Source of the DNA: CAZTPJ01 sp964614515 | Lineage (GTDB): Bacteria; Planctomycetota; Phycisphaerae; Phycisphaerales; UBA1924 | Assembly: GCA_964614515.1 (NCBI GenBank) | Contig: CAZTPJ010000070.1 | Coordinates: 1-18,711 of the forward strand | Length of the DNA stretch: 18,711 nt | Direction: 5' to 3' | Shown: one piece after another, positions 8,481 through 15,738 of the stretch | Layout: each line of letters begins with the position of its first letter | How positions within the stretch are numbered: position 1 is the stretch's first letter | The notes under the pieces: generated by a model | What the model saw: the letters and a program-made list of their open reading frames with translations, nothing else | What the model was told of the DNA's origin: nothing | The model's database searches: none | Translations under genes and position numbers: made by a program

Positions 8481-10055
8481 ATGCCCGCACCGCTGCTCAT
8501 CATCCTGCCCCACGGCCTGAACGCGTCGGGTGTCACCTTGTGGGCCGTACGGCTGGCGGGCGCGTTGGCGGGCGATGGCCGGCGCGTGGGTCTGCTGCTT
8601 CATCGCGAGCCGGCGGGCCAGCGGCGACTGGCCATCTCACCGCCACCGCACGTCCGCGTGTTTGATCGCCGTGATCTGCCACCGTTGGGTGATGAACCCG
8701 TGGATCAGGCCGCGCTCGTGCGTGCCTACGGCGAGGCCATCACGGCCATGGCCGAAGAATCGGATGTACCGGTCATCGTGAGTCCAAACCTGCACGGCGA
8801 GTGTTACGGTGCGGCCGTGGCCGTGGCATCGCGCGAGTCTTCACGCGTTCGCCTGATCGGTTGGCAGCACTCGGACATTGCGTATGACACGCAGGTCCTG
8901 GTGCATTACGAAGGCGCGTTGTCGCGGTTCGTGGGCGTGAGTGATGCGATCGAATCGCGACTGCGTTCGCGCCTGTCGCAGCGCGCTCGCGACATCGTGA
9001 ACATCCCGTATGGCGTCGAGGTTCCCGCACATCCGCCACAGCGCGATGCGCTCGACGGGTCGCGTCCGGTGCGACTTGTCTACACCGGGCGTCTCGAGCA
9101 CGCCCAGAAACGAATCAGCGCGATGATCCATATGAGCGATGCGCTGGTGCAGCGCGGCGTGCGGCATGAACTCGTCATCGTCGGCGATGGCCCGGCGGCG
9201 CCCGCGATGTATACGGCCGCGGCCTTGCGACCCGCCATCACACTGCTCGGTGCGCAGCCGCCGCATCGCGTGGTCGCAGAACTCGATCGCGCGGACATCT
9301 TCGTGCTGGCGTCGCGATATGAAGGGCTGAGCGTGTCGCTGCTGGAGGCGATGGCGCGCGGGTGTGTTCCGGTCGTCACGCGAACAACCTCCGGCGCTGC
9401 GCAGGCCATCGCGCCCGGCGAATCCGGCGACATCGCTGATGTCGCGCCGGATGCCGACGAGGCCACGGCCGGCGAAGCCCTCGCCGAGGCTGTCACGCGC
9501 ACGATGTCGTGCAACATCGAGTCGATGAGCACGGCCGCGTGGCGCACAGCGCGACAACGATTCTCGCTGGAGGTTCACACCACGGCCGTGGCGACCATGC
9601 TCGATGCTGTCGCGCGAGAGTCCCCGCGTGCGTGGCCCGCACATCGCGCCTGCGAGTTCAATCCCTCCGATGGCACAACGTGCGGCACGGTTCCCGCGGA
9701 TGCGGCCGTGCGGTTGTCCGGCGTGCTCGCAGCCCTGGCAGGCCGTCGCGTGATTCTGCACGGCGCGGGGCGACACACCCAGCGCCTCGCGGACGTGATC
9801 GCGCGGTCGCCCGCGAACATCATCGCCATCGCCGATGACGATCCGCAGCGTCACGGCCAGATGTGTCTCGGCCATGCCGTGATCGCGCCCGCCCGCGCCG
9901 CGAGCCTGGGCGCCACCGATGTCGTCATCAGTTCCTGGCTGCACGAAGACGACATCTGGGCACGCCGGGCGATGTACACGTCGCAGGGACTGATTGTGCA
10001 TCGCGTCTATGGTGAGAACTTGATCCACGACGAAACTCGCCCGGCCGCCGCTTGA
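8481..10055 (+). CDS. GT4-type glycosyltransferase with extra C-terminal Rossmann-like domain
   Basis: The product has 524 residues. Residues 1-375 have the two-domain GT-B layout of retaining family-4 glycosyltransferases: an N-terminal acceptor domain (HGLNASGVTLWAVRLAGAL, the usual glycine-containing loop), then RPVRLVYTGRLEHAQKR (Arg204, Lys210), LVIVGDGP (232-238) and the E-x7-E donor-binding motif in YEGLSVSLLEAMARG (Glu281, Glu289). Such enzymes move a sugar from a nucleotide-sugar to a lipid, sugar or protein; substrates cannot be read from sequence. Residues 420-524 are additional: GRRVILHGAGRHTQRLADVI and IIAIADDDPQRHGQ resemble a dinucleotide-binding fold like that in PglD-type or sugar-modifying proteins, ending in a short Ala tail. 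The start follows phoU's divergent gap and has no strong ribosome-binding site. The gene is followed by ychF after 195 bases. Confidence 0.87.
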   Translation: MPAPLLIILPHGLNASGVTLWAVRLAGALAGDGRRVGLLLHREPAGQRRLAISPPPHVRVFDRRDLPPLGDEPVDQAALVRAYGEAITAMAEESDVPVIVSPNLHGECYGAAVAVASRESSRVRLIGWQHSDIAYDTQVLVHYEGALSRFVGVSDAIESRLRSRLSQRARDIVNIPYGVEVPAHPPQRDALDGSRPVRLVYTGRLEHAQKRISAMIHMSDALVQRGVRHELVIVGDGPAAPAMYTAAALRPAITLLGAQPPHRVVAELDRADIFVLASRYEGLSVSLLEAMARGCVPVVTRTTSGAAQAIAPGESGDIADVAPDADEATAGEALAEAVTRTMSCNIESMSTAAWRTARQRFSLEVHTTAVATMLDAVARESPRAWPAHRACEFNPSDGTTCGTVPADAAVRLSGVLAALAGRRVILHGAGRHTQRLADVIARSPANIIAIADDDPQRHGQMCLGHAVIAPARAASLGATDVVISSWLHEDDIWARRAMYTSQGLIVHRVYGENLIHDETRPAAA

Positions 10056-10120
10056 AACGGGCACGCTTCGCTTGAGCCGCTCGCGCGCGATGGCGGGGCA
10101 CACGCCGTCTTTTGCGATCG

Positions 10121-10143
10121 GGTGCAGGCGAGACGCCCGCACC
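10121..10143. repeat. REP-like palindrome between glycosyltransferase gene and ychF
   Basis: GGTGC A GGCG, then AGA, then CGCC C GCACC gives a nine-pair stem with one internal mismatch and a three-base loop. Translated by chance, the region reads AGETPAPP on one strand and VVRASRLHP on the other. I remember both peptides from many spurious hypothetical proteins in planctomycetes and related phyla, which suggests that this is one copy of a dispersed palindromic repeat. It may also terminate the glycosyltransferase transcript, though no T-tract follows. Confidence 0.6.
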
Positions 10144-10250
10144 ACCGGATCCAACTGACTTTGCGGTTGCCCTGCACCGGTCTGCTGCACTACGCAGCGG
10201 GACGCGCCCTTCGCCTACACTCCGCCTCGCATCAACAAAGGATCGCCCCC

Positions 10251-11342
10251 ATGGAAGCCGGACTCGTCGGCCTGCCGTACATCGGCAAGACAACGCTTTT
10301 CACCGCCCTGACGGGCCAGCCTGCGGACCCCGCGGCCGGCGTGAAGCCCAACGTGGGCGTCGCGCAGATTCCCGATCCGCGATTGCAGATCCTCGCCTCA
10401 TACATCCCCACCAAAAAGATCGTGCCGGCGCAACTCAAACTCGTGGACATTCCCGGCCTGGTTCGCGGCAGCAGCGAGGGCGCGGGCATGGGCAACGCGT
10501 TCCTCAGCCACATTCGCGACGTTGACGCCATCGTTCACGTCGTGCGCTGTTTCACCAGGGGCGCGGGAGGGGCCGAGATCGCCCATGTCGAAGGCTCGCT
10601 CAACCCCACGCGCGACATCGAAACCGTCGAACTCGAACTCATCCTCGCGGACCTGCAAGTCGTTGAGAACGCCCTGCCCAAGGCCGAGCGCAGCGCGCGG
10701 ACCAAGACCCCCGAGTCCATCGCACGGCTCTCGGTGCTGAGCAAGGCCAAGCCCGTGCTGGAAGAGGGCCAGCCCGTGCGCACCGTCCCGCTCACGGACC
10801 CGGAAGAGATCAAGGCGATGCGCGGTCTGGCGATGCTCTCGGCCAAGCCGGTCTTGTATGTCGCCAATGTCGATGAGGATGATGTCGCGGGCACGGGGCC
10901 GTTGTCCTCGGCCGTGATGGCGCACGCGAAGGCCAACGGCAATCAGGCCGTGGCCGTGTGTGCGAAACTCGAGGCTGAACTCGCGGAGATGGCCGAGGGT
11001 GATCGTGCCGAGATGCTCGCATCGCTGGGACTTGATGAGCCGGCGCTGCACAAACTCGCGCGGGCGGCGTATGCCCTGCTCGGGTTGCAATCGTTCTATA
11101 CGGCCGGGGAAAAGGAAACCCGCGCGTGGACCATCCCGCAAGGCGCGACCGCGCCCCAGGCCGCGGGCGCGATTCACTCAGACTTCGAACGCGGCTTCAT
11201 CCGCGTGGAGATCTATTCGGTCAGCGAACTTGAGGCGTACAAGTCAGAGAAGGCGATCAAGGAAGCGGGCAAGATGCGCGTCGAGGGCAAGAACTATGTC
11301 ATGCGCGACGCGGATGTGTGCCACTTCCTGTTTAATGTGTGA
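10251..11342 (+). CDS. ychF: Redox-regulated ATPase YchF (Obg family)
   Basis: YchF/OLA1 is a cytoplasmic P-loop ATPase of the TRAFAC class that binds ribosomes and affects stress responses. The 363 residues equal the usual family length. Motifs in order: P-loop GLPYIGKT (7-14; usually GLPNVGKS), DIPGLVRGSSEGAGMGN (G3, 66-82), NVDE (206-209) at the G4 position, where this family carries NxxE rather than NKxD and so prefers ATP, and the C-terminal TGS domain (about 280-363; FYTAGEKETRAW, then FERGFIRVEIYSVSEL and KNYVMRDADVCHFLFNV). The start MEAGLVG is fixed by homology and by AAAGGA eight bases upstream; the frame extends back to 10122 through a palindromic repeat without need. The downstream terminator at 11405-11432 lies between this and the convergent neighbour. 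Confidence 0.96.
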   Translation: MEAGLVGLPYIGKTTLFTALTGQPADPAAGVKPNVGVAQIPDPRLQILASYIPTKKIVPAQLKLVDIPGLVRGSSEGAGMGNAFLSHIRDVDAIVHVVRCFTRGAGGAEIAHVEGSLNPTRDIETVELELILADLQVVENALPKAERSARTKTPESIARLSVLSKAKPVLEEGQPVRTVPLTDPEEIKAMRGLAMLSAKPVLYVANVDEDDVAGTGPLSSAVMAHAKANGNQAVAVCAKLEAELAEMAEGDRAEMLASLGLDEPALHKLARAAYALLGLQSFYTAGEKETRAWTIPQGATAPQAAGAIHSDFERGFIRVEIYSVSELEAYKSEKAIKEAGKMRVEGKNYVMRDADVCHFLFNV

Positions 11343-11404
11343 GGCCGGCATCGCGCGACGTGCCGGCGAATGTGTACGGCCGCACATTTCGCGAACTGCA
11401 TGAA

Positions 11405-11432
11405 AAAGGGGCCGCCCTGAGGCGTCCCCTTT
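11405..11432 (-). terminator. Intrinsic terminator of the PEP-CTERM gene, possibly bidirectional
   Basis: AAAGGGGCCGCC and GGCGTCCCCTTT pair as an 11-bp stem with one mismatch and a CTGA loop. Read on the minus strand the stem is followed by TTTTT, so it is a good terminator for the gene ending at 11458, 25 bases away. It also lies 62 bases after ychF and could stop that transcript, though the plus-strand T-tract is only TTT. Confidence 0.75.
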
Positions 11433-11457
11433 GGAGTGATGAAGCGAGATCCCGCGA

Positions 11458-12105
11458 TCAGCGGCGACGACGCAGGGCGACCAGACCAGCCAAGCCCAGC
11501 AGACCCGCGGCGGCCGGGGCCGGAATGTACTGGAACTCGATGCGCGTGATGTTGGACGTGTTGGCCGTGCCTTCAGCCCAGATGTCATGCATGACCGAGT
11601 TGGTCGGGTTGTTGCTGCCGAGGTGGAACTGCATGCCCGAGCGGAAGAGGGCAACCTGATTGCCGAGAATTTCCGTGAAGTTGCCACCTGGGGCGTTGCC
11701 GTAGGAGTTGGTGCCCGACGCGCCGCCAGCGGCAGCCATCGAGTTGCCATAGATGCCGATCACATCGCCGGCGAAGACCTGCACATTCACTGGCGCGAAT
11801 GAACCCGTCGGCAGGTCAAGCCCGCCAGCGAGTTTCTCGAACGCGTTGGTCGTCGCTGAGAACAGCGGCGGAGGCGTGTTGTTATCGAACCGGACGATCG
11901 AAAAGTTCATGAACTGATTCGTCGAACCCGTCGGCAGCATGACCTGCACGCCCGTGATCCGGAAGTTCGTCGGGGCCGTGAAGTAATACCCACGGGTGCT
12001 GCCCGAAAATGTCGAAAGGTGCGGAGGCATGGTGGCCGTAAACTGGGCCGACGCAGTTCCCGCGAGCATCGACAGCGCGATGCCAGCGCACAGAGCAGAT
12101 CTCAT
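11458..12105 (-). CDS. PEP-CTERM sorting domain protein
   Basis: The product is 215 residues and is secreted. Residues 1-20 form a signal peptide (LCAGIALSMLAGTASA, cleavage before Gln21). The body is rich in Asn, Gly, Thr and Phe and looks beta-structured. The last 22 residues, starting IPAPAAAG, form the PEP-CTERM tail: a P-x-P motif, a hydrophobic helix and RRRR. Such tails are recognised and removed by an exosortase, releasing the protein to the outer layers or an extracellular matrix; no exosortase gene is in this window. The start MRSALCAG is supported by GAGGAG eight bases upstream; the frame runs further up to 12147 without support. The gene stands alone, with a promoter at 12186-12214 and a terminator at 11405-11432. 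The function of the secreted body is unknown. Confidence 0.88.
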   Translation of the reverse strand: MRSALCAGIALSMLAGTASAQFTATMPPHLSTFSGSTRGYYFTAPTNFRITGVQVMLPTGSTNQFMNFSIVRFDNNTPPPLFSATTNAFEKLAGGLDLPTGSFAPVNVQVFAGDVIGIYGNSMAAAGGASGTNSYGNAPGGNFTEILGNQVALFRSGMQFHLGSNNPTNSVMHDIWAEGTANTSNITRIEFQYIPAPAAAGLLGLAGLVALRRRR

Positions 12106-12185
12106 CTTTGTCTCTCCTCGAACAAGCGGCCCCACGAATGCTGACACACACCCCCGCGCCCGGCCGCGCTGGCTGAGGGACTGGT

Positions 12186-12214
12186 AGACTAACCGAAACC
12201 TGTGGGTGTGTCAA
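12186..12214 (-). promoter_or_regulatory. Promoter of the PEP-CTERM gene
   Basis: On the minus strand a perfect TTGACA (12209-12214) is followed after exactly 17 bases by TAGTCT (12186-12191), which matches the -10 consensus at three positions. The transcript would begin about 75 bases before the start codon and would include the GAGGAG ribosome-binding site. The perfect -35, the ideal spacer and a single gene downstream make this the best promoter I can see in the window. Confidence 0.5.
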
Positions 12215-12289
12215 GAGCGAACCGGTTCTCTGAGGGCACAAAGTCCCTGAAATAGCCGTGCATAATCGCATGGGTGTGTGCGAAAATGC

Positions 12290-12301
12290 TCGCGGCCGCG
12301 A
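12290..12301. other. Perfect palindrome TCGCGGCCGCGA
   Basis: A 12-base perfect palindrome in the 253-base gap between fabF and the PEP-CTERM gene, about 75 bases upstream of that gene's candidate -35 box. It could be a protein-binding site or simply chance in GC-rich DNA. Confidence 0.25.
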
Positions 12302-12332
12302 ATTGACCGACCAGGTACTCCCCCACATTGAC

Positions 12333-12353
12333 GCGAGGCTTGACAAGCCGCGC
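12333..12353 (-). terminator. Weak hairpin just after fabF
   Basis: GCGAGGCTT and AAGCCGCGC pair with one mismatch around a GAC loop, starting six bases beyond the fabF stop codon. No T-tract follows on the minus strand, so it may stabilise the 3' end or be a factor-assisted terminator rather than a full intrinsic one. Confidence 0.35.
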
Positions 12354-12358
12354 AGAAA

Positions 12359-13684
12359 TCACAGCCGATAACGACGCACACACACGGAGTCGTTTTGCCC
12401 GCCAAAGCCGAAACTGTTGGACAGGCAGACATCGACCCCCCCCTTCTCGCGAAGGTCGCGGGCCGTGTTGGGCACATAGTCGAGGTCGCACGCGGGGTCG
12501 GGGTGTGTCAGATTGATCGTCGGCGGAAGCCACCCCGTGCGCATCGCCATGATGCAGGTGATCAGTTCCACCGCGCCCGCCGCCTGAATCAGATGGCCCA
12601 GCATCGACTTGACCGAACTGAACGGCACATCCTTCGCGGCCTCGCCGAAGAGGGCCTTGACGGCCGCGGTTTCGATCGCATCGTTCTCGCTCGTGCCCGT
12701 GCCGTGAGCGGAGATGTAGTGAACGAGCGGCCGTCCATCCGCGCCGCGCGAATGCGGATCGATGCCGGCCTGTTCGAGCGCTCTGGACATCGCGGCCACA
12801 GCCCCTCGCCCATCGGGCTGAATGTCCGTCACGCGAAACGCATCGGCCGAAGAGCCATAGCCCACGATCTCGGCGATGGGCGTCGCGCCGCGGCGCAGCG
12901 CGTGATCGAGCGTCTCGAGCAACAGCACCCCCGCGCCCTCGCCCATGACAAAGCCATCGCGCGTGAGATCGAACGGTCTCGCGGCCGTGGCGGGCGATTC
13001 GCGCCGGCGCGACATGGCCGTCAGGCGAATGAACCCCGTCATGCCCAGGGGATGAATCATCGTGTGGGCGCCGCCGGCGAGCATGACATCGGCGTCGCCG
13101 CGTCGGAGGATCTCGAAGGCCTCGCCGATGGCCTGCGTGCTGGCGGCGCAGGCGGTCATGCAGTTGAACGCTGGGCCGCGACAGCCGAACTCCGACGCCA
13201 GGCGCGCCAGAGCCATGTTGGGCTCCTGCTCGAGCTCCTTGACGGCGGTGAGTCGCTGGAGCGCCGTTGCCGCCCATGGGGCGCCATCAACGTGTCGCGC
13301 ATCGGCATTCCACGCTGAGATGTTGGTTGCGACGAAGTTGTCAAAGTCCAGCGTGCCCTCGCCACAGCCCATGTACAGACCCACGCGGCGCGGATCAGGG
13401 GGGGGCGTTTTCGCAAAGCCGCTGCCGCGCCACGCGGCCGTGGCCGCCGACAGCGCATACTGCGTGCCGAGTGCTGATTGTCCATGTCGCGCCGCGAGGT
13501 CGGGCGACAGCGTGAAGCCTTTGACCTCGGCCGCGAAGTTGGTTGGAAAGGTCGCCGCGTCAAATCGCGTGACGGGACCGACGGCGCTGTCGCCGCGCAC
13601 CAGCCGACGCCACACGCCGTCGATGTCCTCGCCCAGGGGCGTAACCCACCCCATGCCCGTGATGACCACGCGCGGCGAACTCAT
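12359..13684 (-). CDS. fabF: Beta-ketoacyl-ACP synthase, FabF/KAS II type
   Basis: This thiolase-fold enzyme condenses an acyl group with malonyl-ACP, the chain-lengthening step of fatty acid or polyketide synthesis. The product is 441 residues from MSSPRVVITGMGWVTPLG. The whole Cys-His-His active site is visible: Cys179 in MTACAAST, His327 in SAHGTGTSENDAIE, and Lys359 and His364 in SVKSMLGHLIQAAG. The glycine-rich end, SNSFGFGGQND, is also normal. The start chosen has GGGGGA six bases upstream; an ATG two codons earlier (13690) is the alternative. It is the last gene of a three-gene minus-strand cluster, 18 bases after the GxxExxY gene. Its likely partner is the ketosynthase-like protein encoded first in the cluster. 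Whether this is the housekeeping FabF or a pathway-specific enzyme cannot be told here, since no acyl carrier protein or reductase gene is present. Confidence 0.9.
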   Translation of the reverse strand: MSSPRVVITGMGWVTPLGEDIDGVWRRLVRGDSAVGPVTRFDAATFPTNFAAEVKGFTLSPDLAARHGQSALGTQYALSAATAAWRGSGFAKTPPPDPRRVGLYMGCGEGTLDFDNFVATNISAWNADARHVDGAPWAATALQRLTAVKELEQEPNMALARLASEFGCRGPAFNCMTACAASTQAIGEAFEILRRGDADVMLAGGAHTMIHPLGMTGFIRLTAMSRRRESPATAARPFDLTRDGFVMGEGAGVLLLETLDHALRRGATPIAEIVGYGSSADAFRVTDIQPDGRGAVAAMSRALEQAGIDPHSRGADGRPLVHYISAHGTGTSENDAIETAAVKALFGEAAKDVPFSSVKSMLGHLIQAAGAVELITCIMAMRTGWLPPTINLTHPDPACDLDYVPNTARDLREKGGVDVCLSNSFGFGGQNDSVCVRRYRL

Positions 13685-13702
13685 CGGCATTCCCCCGCTG
13701 GC

Positions 13703-14260
13703 TTAGCCCTGGTCATCGGCATGCTCATCGCCGCCATCATCGTCATGCCCATCCTCTCCCTCGCGGTCGGCGTTGAGTTTGTCGGGATTGAGCACGCGCA
13801 CGAGGCCGTCCTTGAGTCGTCGCCCCGCGAAGTTGATGATCAATCCGAGGACGAGATCCGCCGCGCGAAGTTGCGCCCGCAACTGCGATCGTTCGAACGA
13901 GCCGATCTCGCGCGGCGCTGACATCACATCCACGATGAACTTGTCGTCGATGAGCAGGTCCGCGACGACCTGCCCGATGACATGCCCATCAAACTCGACA
14001 TCGACCGGATGCATCGCCTTGTAGGCGATTTGCGCCACGTCCAGTTCGATCTTGAACGCTTCGAGGTACACCGACTCGGGATAGCCAGGCCCGAGTTCCA
14101 TGTGAATCTCCGTCGCCAGGCCGATTACCTTGTGGCTGATGCTCGTCAACGCGGGATCAAGGTCGGACAGCGGTGTGGAGCGGCGCTGCGGGCCGCCGTG
14201 ACGGCCGCCCTGGTTTGGGGGTCGCCTGTTGCCCGAATCGCGGCCGTAGTCCTGGTTCAT
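13703..14260 (-). CDS. GxxExxY family protein with altered catalytic motif
   Basis: The product has 185 residues. The core (about 36-160) has the features of the GxxExxY family (PD-(D/E)XK-like fold): VIGLATEIHMELGPGYPESVY with G59-x-x-E62-x-x-Y65, VADLLIDDKFIVDV (100-112), and a closing GLIINFAGRRLKDGLVRVL. Members usually have an ELK motif where this protein reads VDVMS, so the lysine expected for nuclease-type chemistry is missing. An Arg/Gly/Pro-rich extension (1-35) and an acidic tail rich in Asp, Glu, His and Gly (165-185) flank the core, making it longer than the roughly 125 residues usual for the family. The start MNQDYGR is supported by GGAG eight bases upstream; the frame continues to 14443 through the preceding gene. 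It sits between two ketosynthase genes (37 bases after one, 18 before the next). Its cellular role is unknown. Confidence 0.85.
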   Translation of the reverse strand: MNQDYGRDSGNRRPPNQGGRHGGPQRRSTPLSDLDPALTSISHKVIGLATEIHMELGPGYPESVYLEAFKIELDVAQIAYKAMHPVDVEFDGHVIGQVVADLLIDDKFIVDVMSAPREIGSFERSQLRAQLRAADLVLGLIINFAGRRLKDGLVRVLNPDKLNADREGEDGHDDDGGDEHADDQG

Positions 14261-14297
14261 CGGCGGTTCTCCGAAGGTGTGGAAGTGACAGGGAACA

Positions 14298-15635
14298 CTA
14301 GGGCGCTTTGAGGATGATCGCGGCATTCTGCCCGGCGAGGGAGCCTGTGCAGACGAGGATGTGTCGCGGGCGCGGCGACCCCTGTCGCGCTGGGTCCAGC
14401 AGACTCGGCGGGAGCGAGCCCTCGATCGCGCATCGCGCGCCAATCGCGGCCTGAAGCGCGCCGTGACCCGCCACCGTGTCGCCCACGCTCGGCGTCAGCA
14501 GCACGATGGGCATGCGCTCGAGGCGTTCGCCGAACACGCTCGACAGCGCGGCCCATTCCGCGCGGTCCACCTCCGCCACGCCAAGCCCCTGGGGGATGAT
14601 CGCGTCAATGTCCGCGGGCTCAAGGCGCGCATCGCGCAGGGCTGACGTGATGGCCGTGGCCAGACCCTCGCCCGGCGACACTTCCGCGCCGACGCGATGG
14701 TCCTCTTGCGCATCGAGCCGCAGGACCGATTGCGCTGCGCCGAATCCCGCGACCTCGGCGTACACGCGTGCGCTGCGGGCCGCGGCCAATTCCGCTTCCT
14801 CAAGAATCAGAATCGCGCCGCCCTCGCCCATCAGCGTGCCGCGTGCATCGGCATCATACGGACGGATGACACCCGCCGTGGATGCCGGGTTGTCGGTTGG
14901 CGCGAGACGCCCAAAAAGCGTCCACTTGGCCATGCCCAGGAGATTGAGTTTCGATTCCGCGCCGCCCGCGAAGCACGCATCGGCATCCCCGCGCTGAATC
15001 AGACGCATCGACTCGCCGATTGAGAGCAGTCCGCTTGATTCGCCACAGGTGATGGTGTTCGATGGGCCTTCGGTGCCATGGATGATCGTGACATGGCAGG
15101 CGAGCATGTTGGGCAGGTACTTGAGCATCCACAGGGGTTGCAGGTTGCCCATGCCGCCGCCGAGGTCATCGAACAACCCGCCCCAGCGTCGCAGTTCGAA
15201 CCCGCCGAACGATCCGGCCTCCGTAGCGCCGCGCGCCGTTACCAGCGCTTCGGTCAACTCCTCCGTCTCGGCCGCGATGAACCCCGCGCCGATGTGACAC
15301 CCCGTCCGCGACGCGGGATAGGTCAGCAAGCCTCCCTCGCCCGAGGCGCGCGTCACAAGCCCGGCATCCACGGCCGCGGCCGACGCCGCCGCCACCGCGA
15401 TCTCCGTGTCGCGTGCCATGATCTTCACATGCTTGCGGTATGACTTGGGCACATGGTCCTTGGCGGCCAGGCCCTTGATCTCCGCCCCCAGACACGAGGC
15501 GAACCCCGTCGCGTCGAAGCCTTCGATGGCGCCGATCGCCGAACGACCCTCCATCAGCCCAGTCCACAGCGCCTCGATCCCGATGCCATAGCCGCAGGCC
15601 GTGCCCACACCCGTAATGACGACGCGCCGACGCAT
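14298..15635 (-). CDS. Ketosynthase-like protein with degenerate active site (chain-length-factor-like)
   Basis: The product is 445 residues from MRRRVVITGVGTACGYG and has the thiolase fold of FabF along its whole length. The nucleophile Cys197 is kept in NTITCGESSGLLSIGE. However, the first catalytic His is Gln349 (IIPQGLGVAEVDRAEW, where FabF has AHGTGT), and the Lys five residues before the second His is Asp386 (SVGDTVAGHGALQAAIG; His391 is kept). Such a protein may not decarboxylate malonyl-ACP itself and may work as the non-elongating half of a heterodimer with the FabF encoded two genes later, as chain-length factors do in type II polyketide and aryl polyene systems. The start is set by homology; there is no strong ribosome-binding site, and the frame extends upstream to 15767 through the divergent promoter region. 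It is the first gene of the cluster. Confidence 0.85.
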   Translation of the reverse strand: MRRRVVITGVGTACGYGIGIEALWTGLMEGRSAIGAIEGFDATGFASCLGAEIKGLAAKDHVPKSYRKHVKIMARDTEIAVAAASAAAVDAGLVTRASGEGGLLTYPASRTGCHIGAGFIAAETEELTEALVTARGATEAGSFGGFELRRWGGLFDDLGGGMGNLQPLWMLKYLPNMLACHVTIIHGTEGPSNTITCGESSGLLSIGESMRLIQRGDADACFAGGAESKLNLLGMAKWTLFGRLAPTDNPASTAGVIRPYDADARGTLMGEGGAILILEEAELAAARSARVYAEVAGFGAAQSVLRLDAQEDHRVGAEVSPGEGLATAITSALRDARLEPADIDAIIPQGLGVAEVDRAEWAALSSVFGERLERMPIVLLTPSVGDTVAGHGALQAAIGARCAIEGSLPPSLLDPARQGSPRPRHILVCTGSLAGQNAAIILKAP

Positions 15636-15640
15636 GTGCG

Positions 15641-15729
15641 AGATGGTACGCGCTGCGCCCGGGTCGCCTTGCCCGCCCCGTCCGAATCGGACCATTGGTG
15701 ATGTCCGCCCGCCTTGGTCGATACCATCT
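15641..15729. promoter_or_regulatory. Symmetric inverted repeats in a divergent promoter region
   Basis: The 103-base gap between the ketosynthase-like gene (start 15635, minus) and the two-TM gene (start 15739, plus) holds a 13-base palindrome, GTCCGAATCGGAC (15680-15692), with a single central base. It is flanked almost symmetrically by AGATGGTA (15641-15648) and its inverse TACCATCT (15722-15729). Such an arrangement could be an operator controlling both directions. No clear -35/-10 pair is visible. Confidence 0.35.
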
Positions 15730-15738
15730 GGCGCAGGC

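Noticed and set aside
8841..10190. 449-codon minus-strand frame opposite the glycosyltransferase gene
   Set aside because: It is antisense to a gene with clear GT4 motifs and shows no domain of its own.
10122..10250. N-terminal extension of YchF
   Set aside because: The family starts directly before the P-loop, and a ribosome-binding site stands before the internal ATG at 10251.
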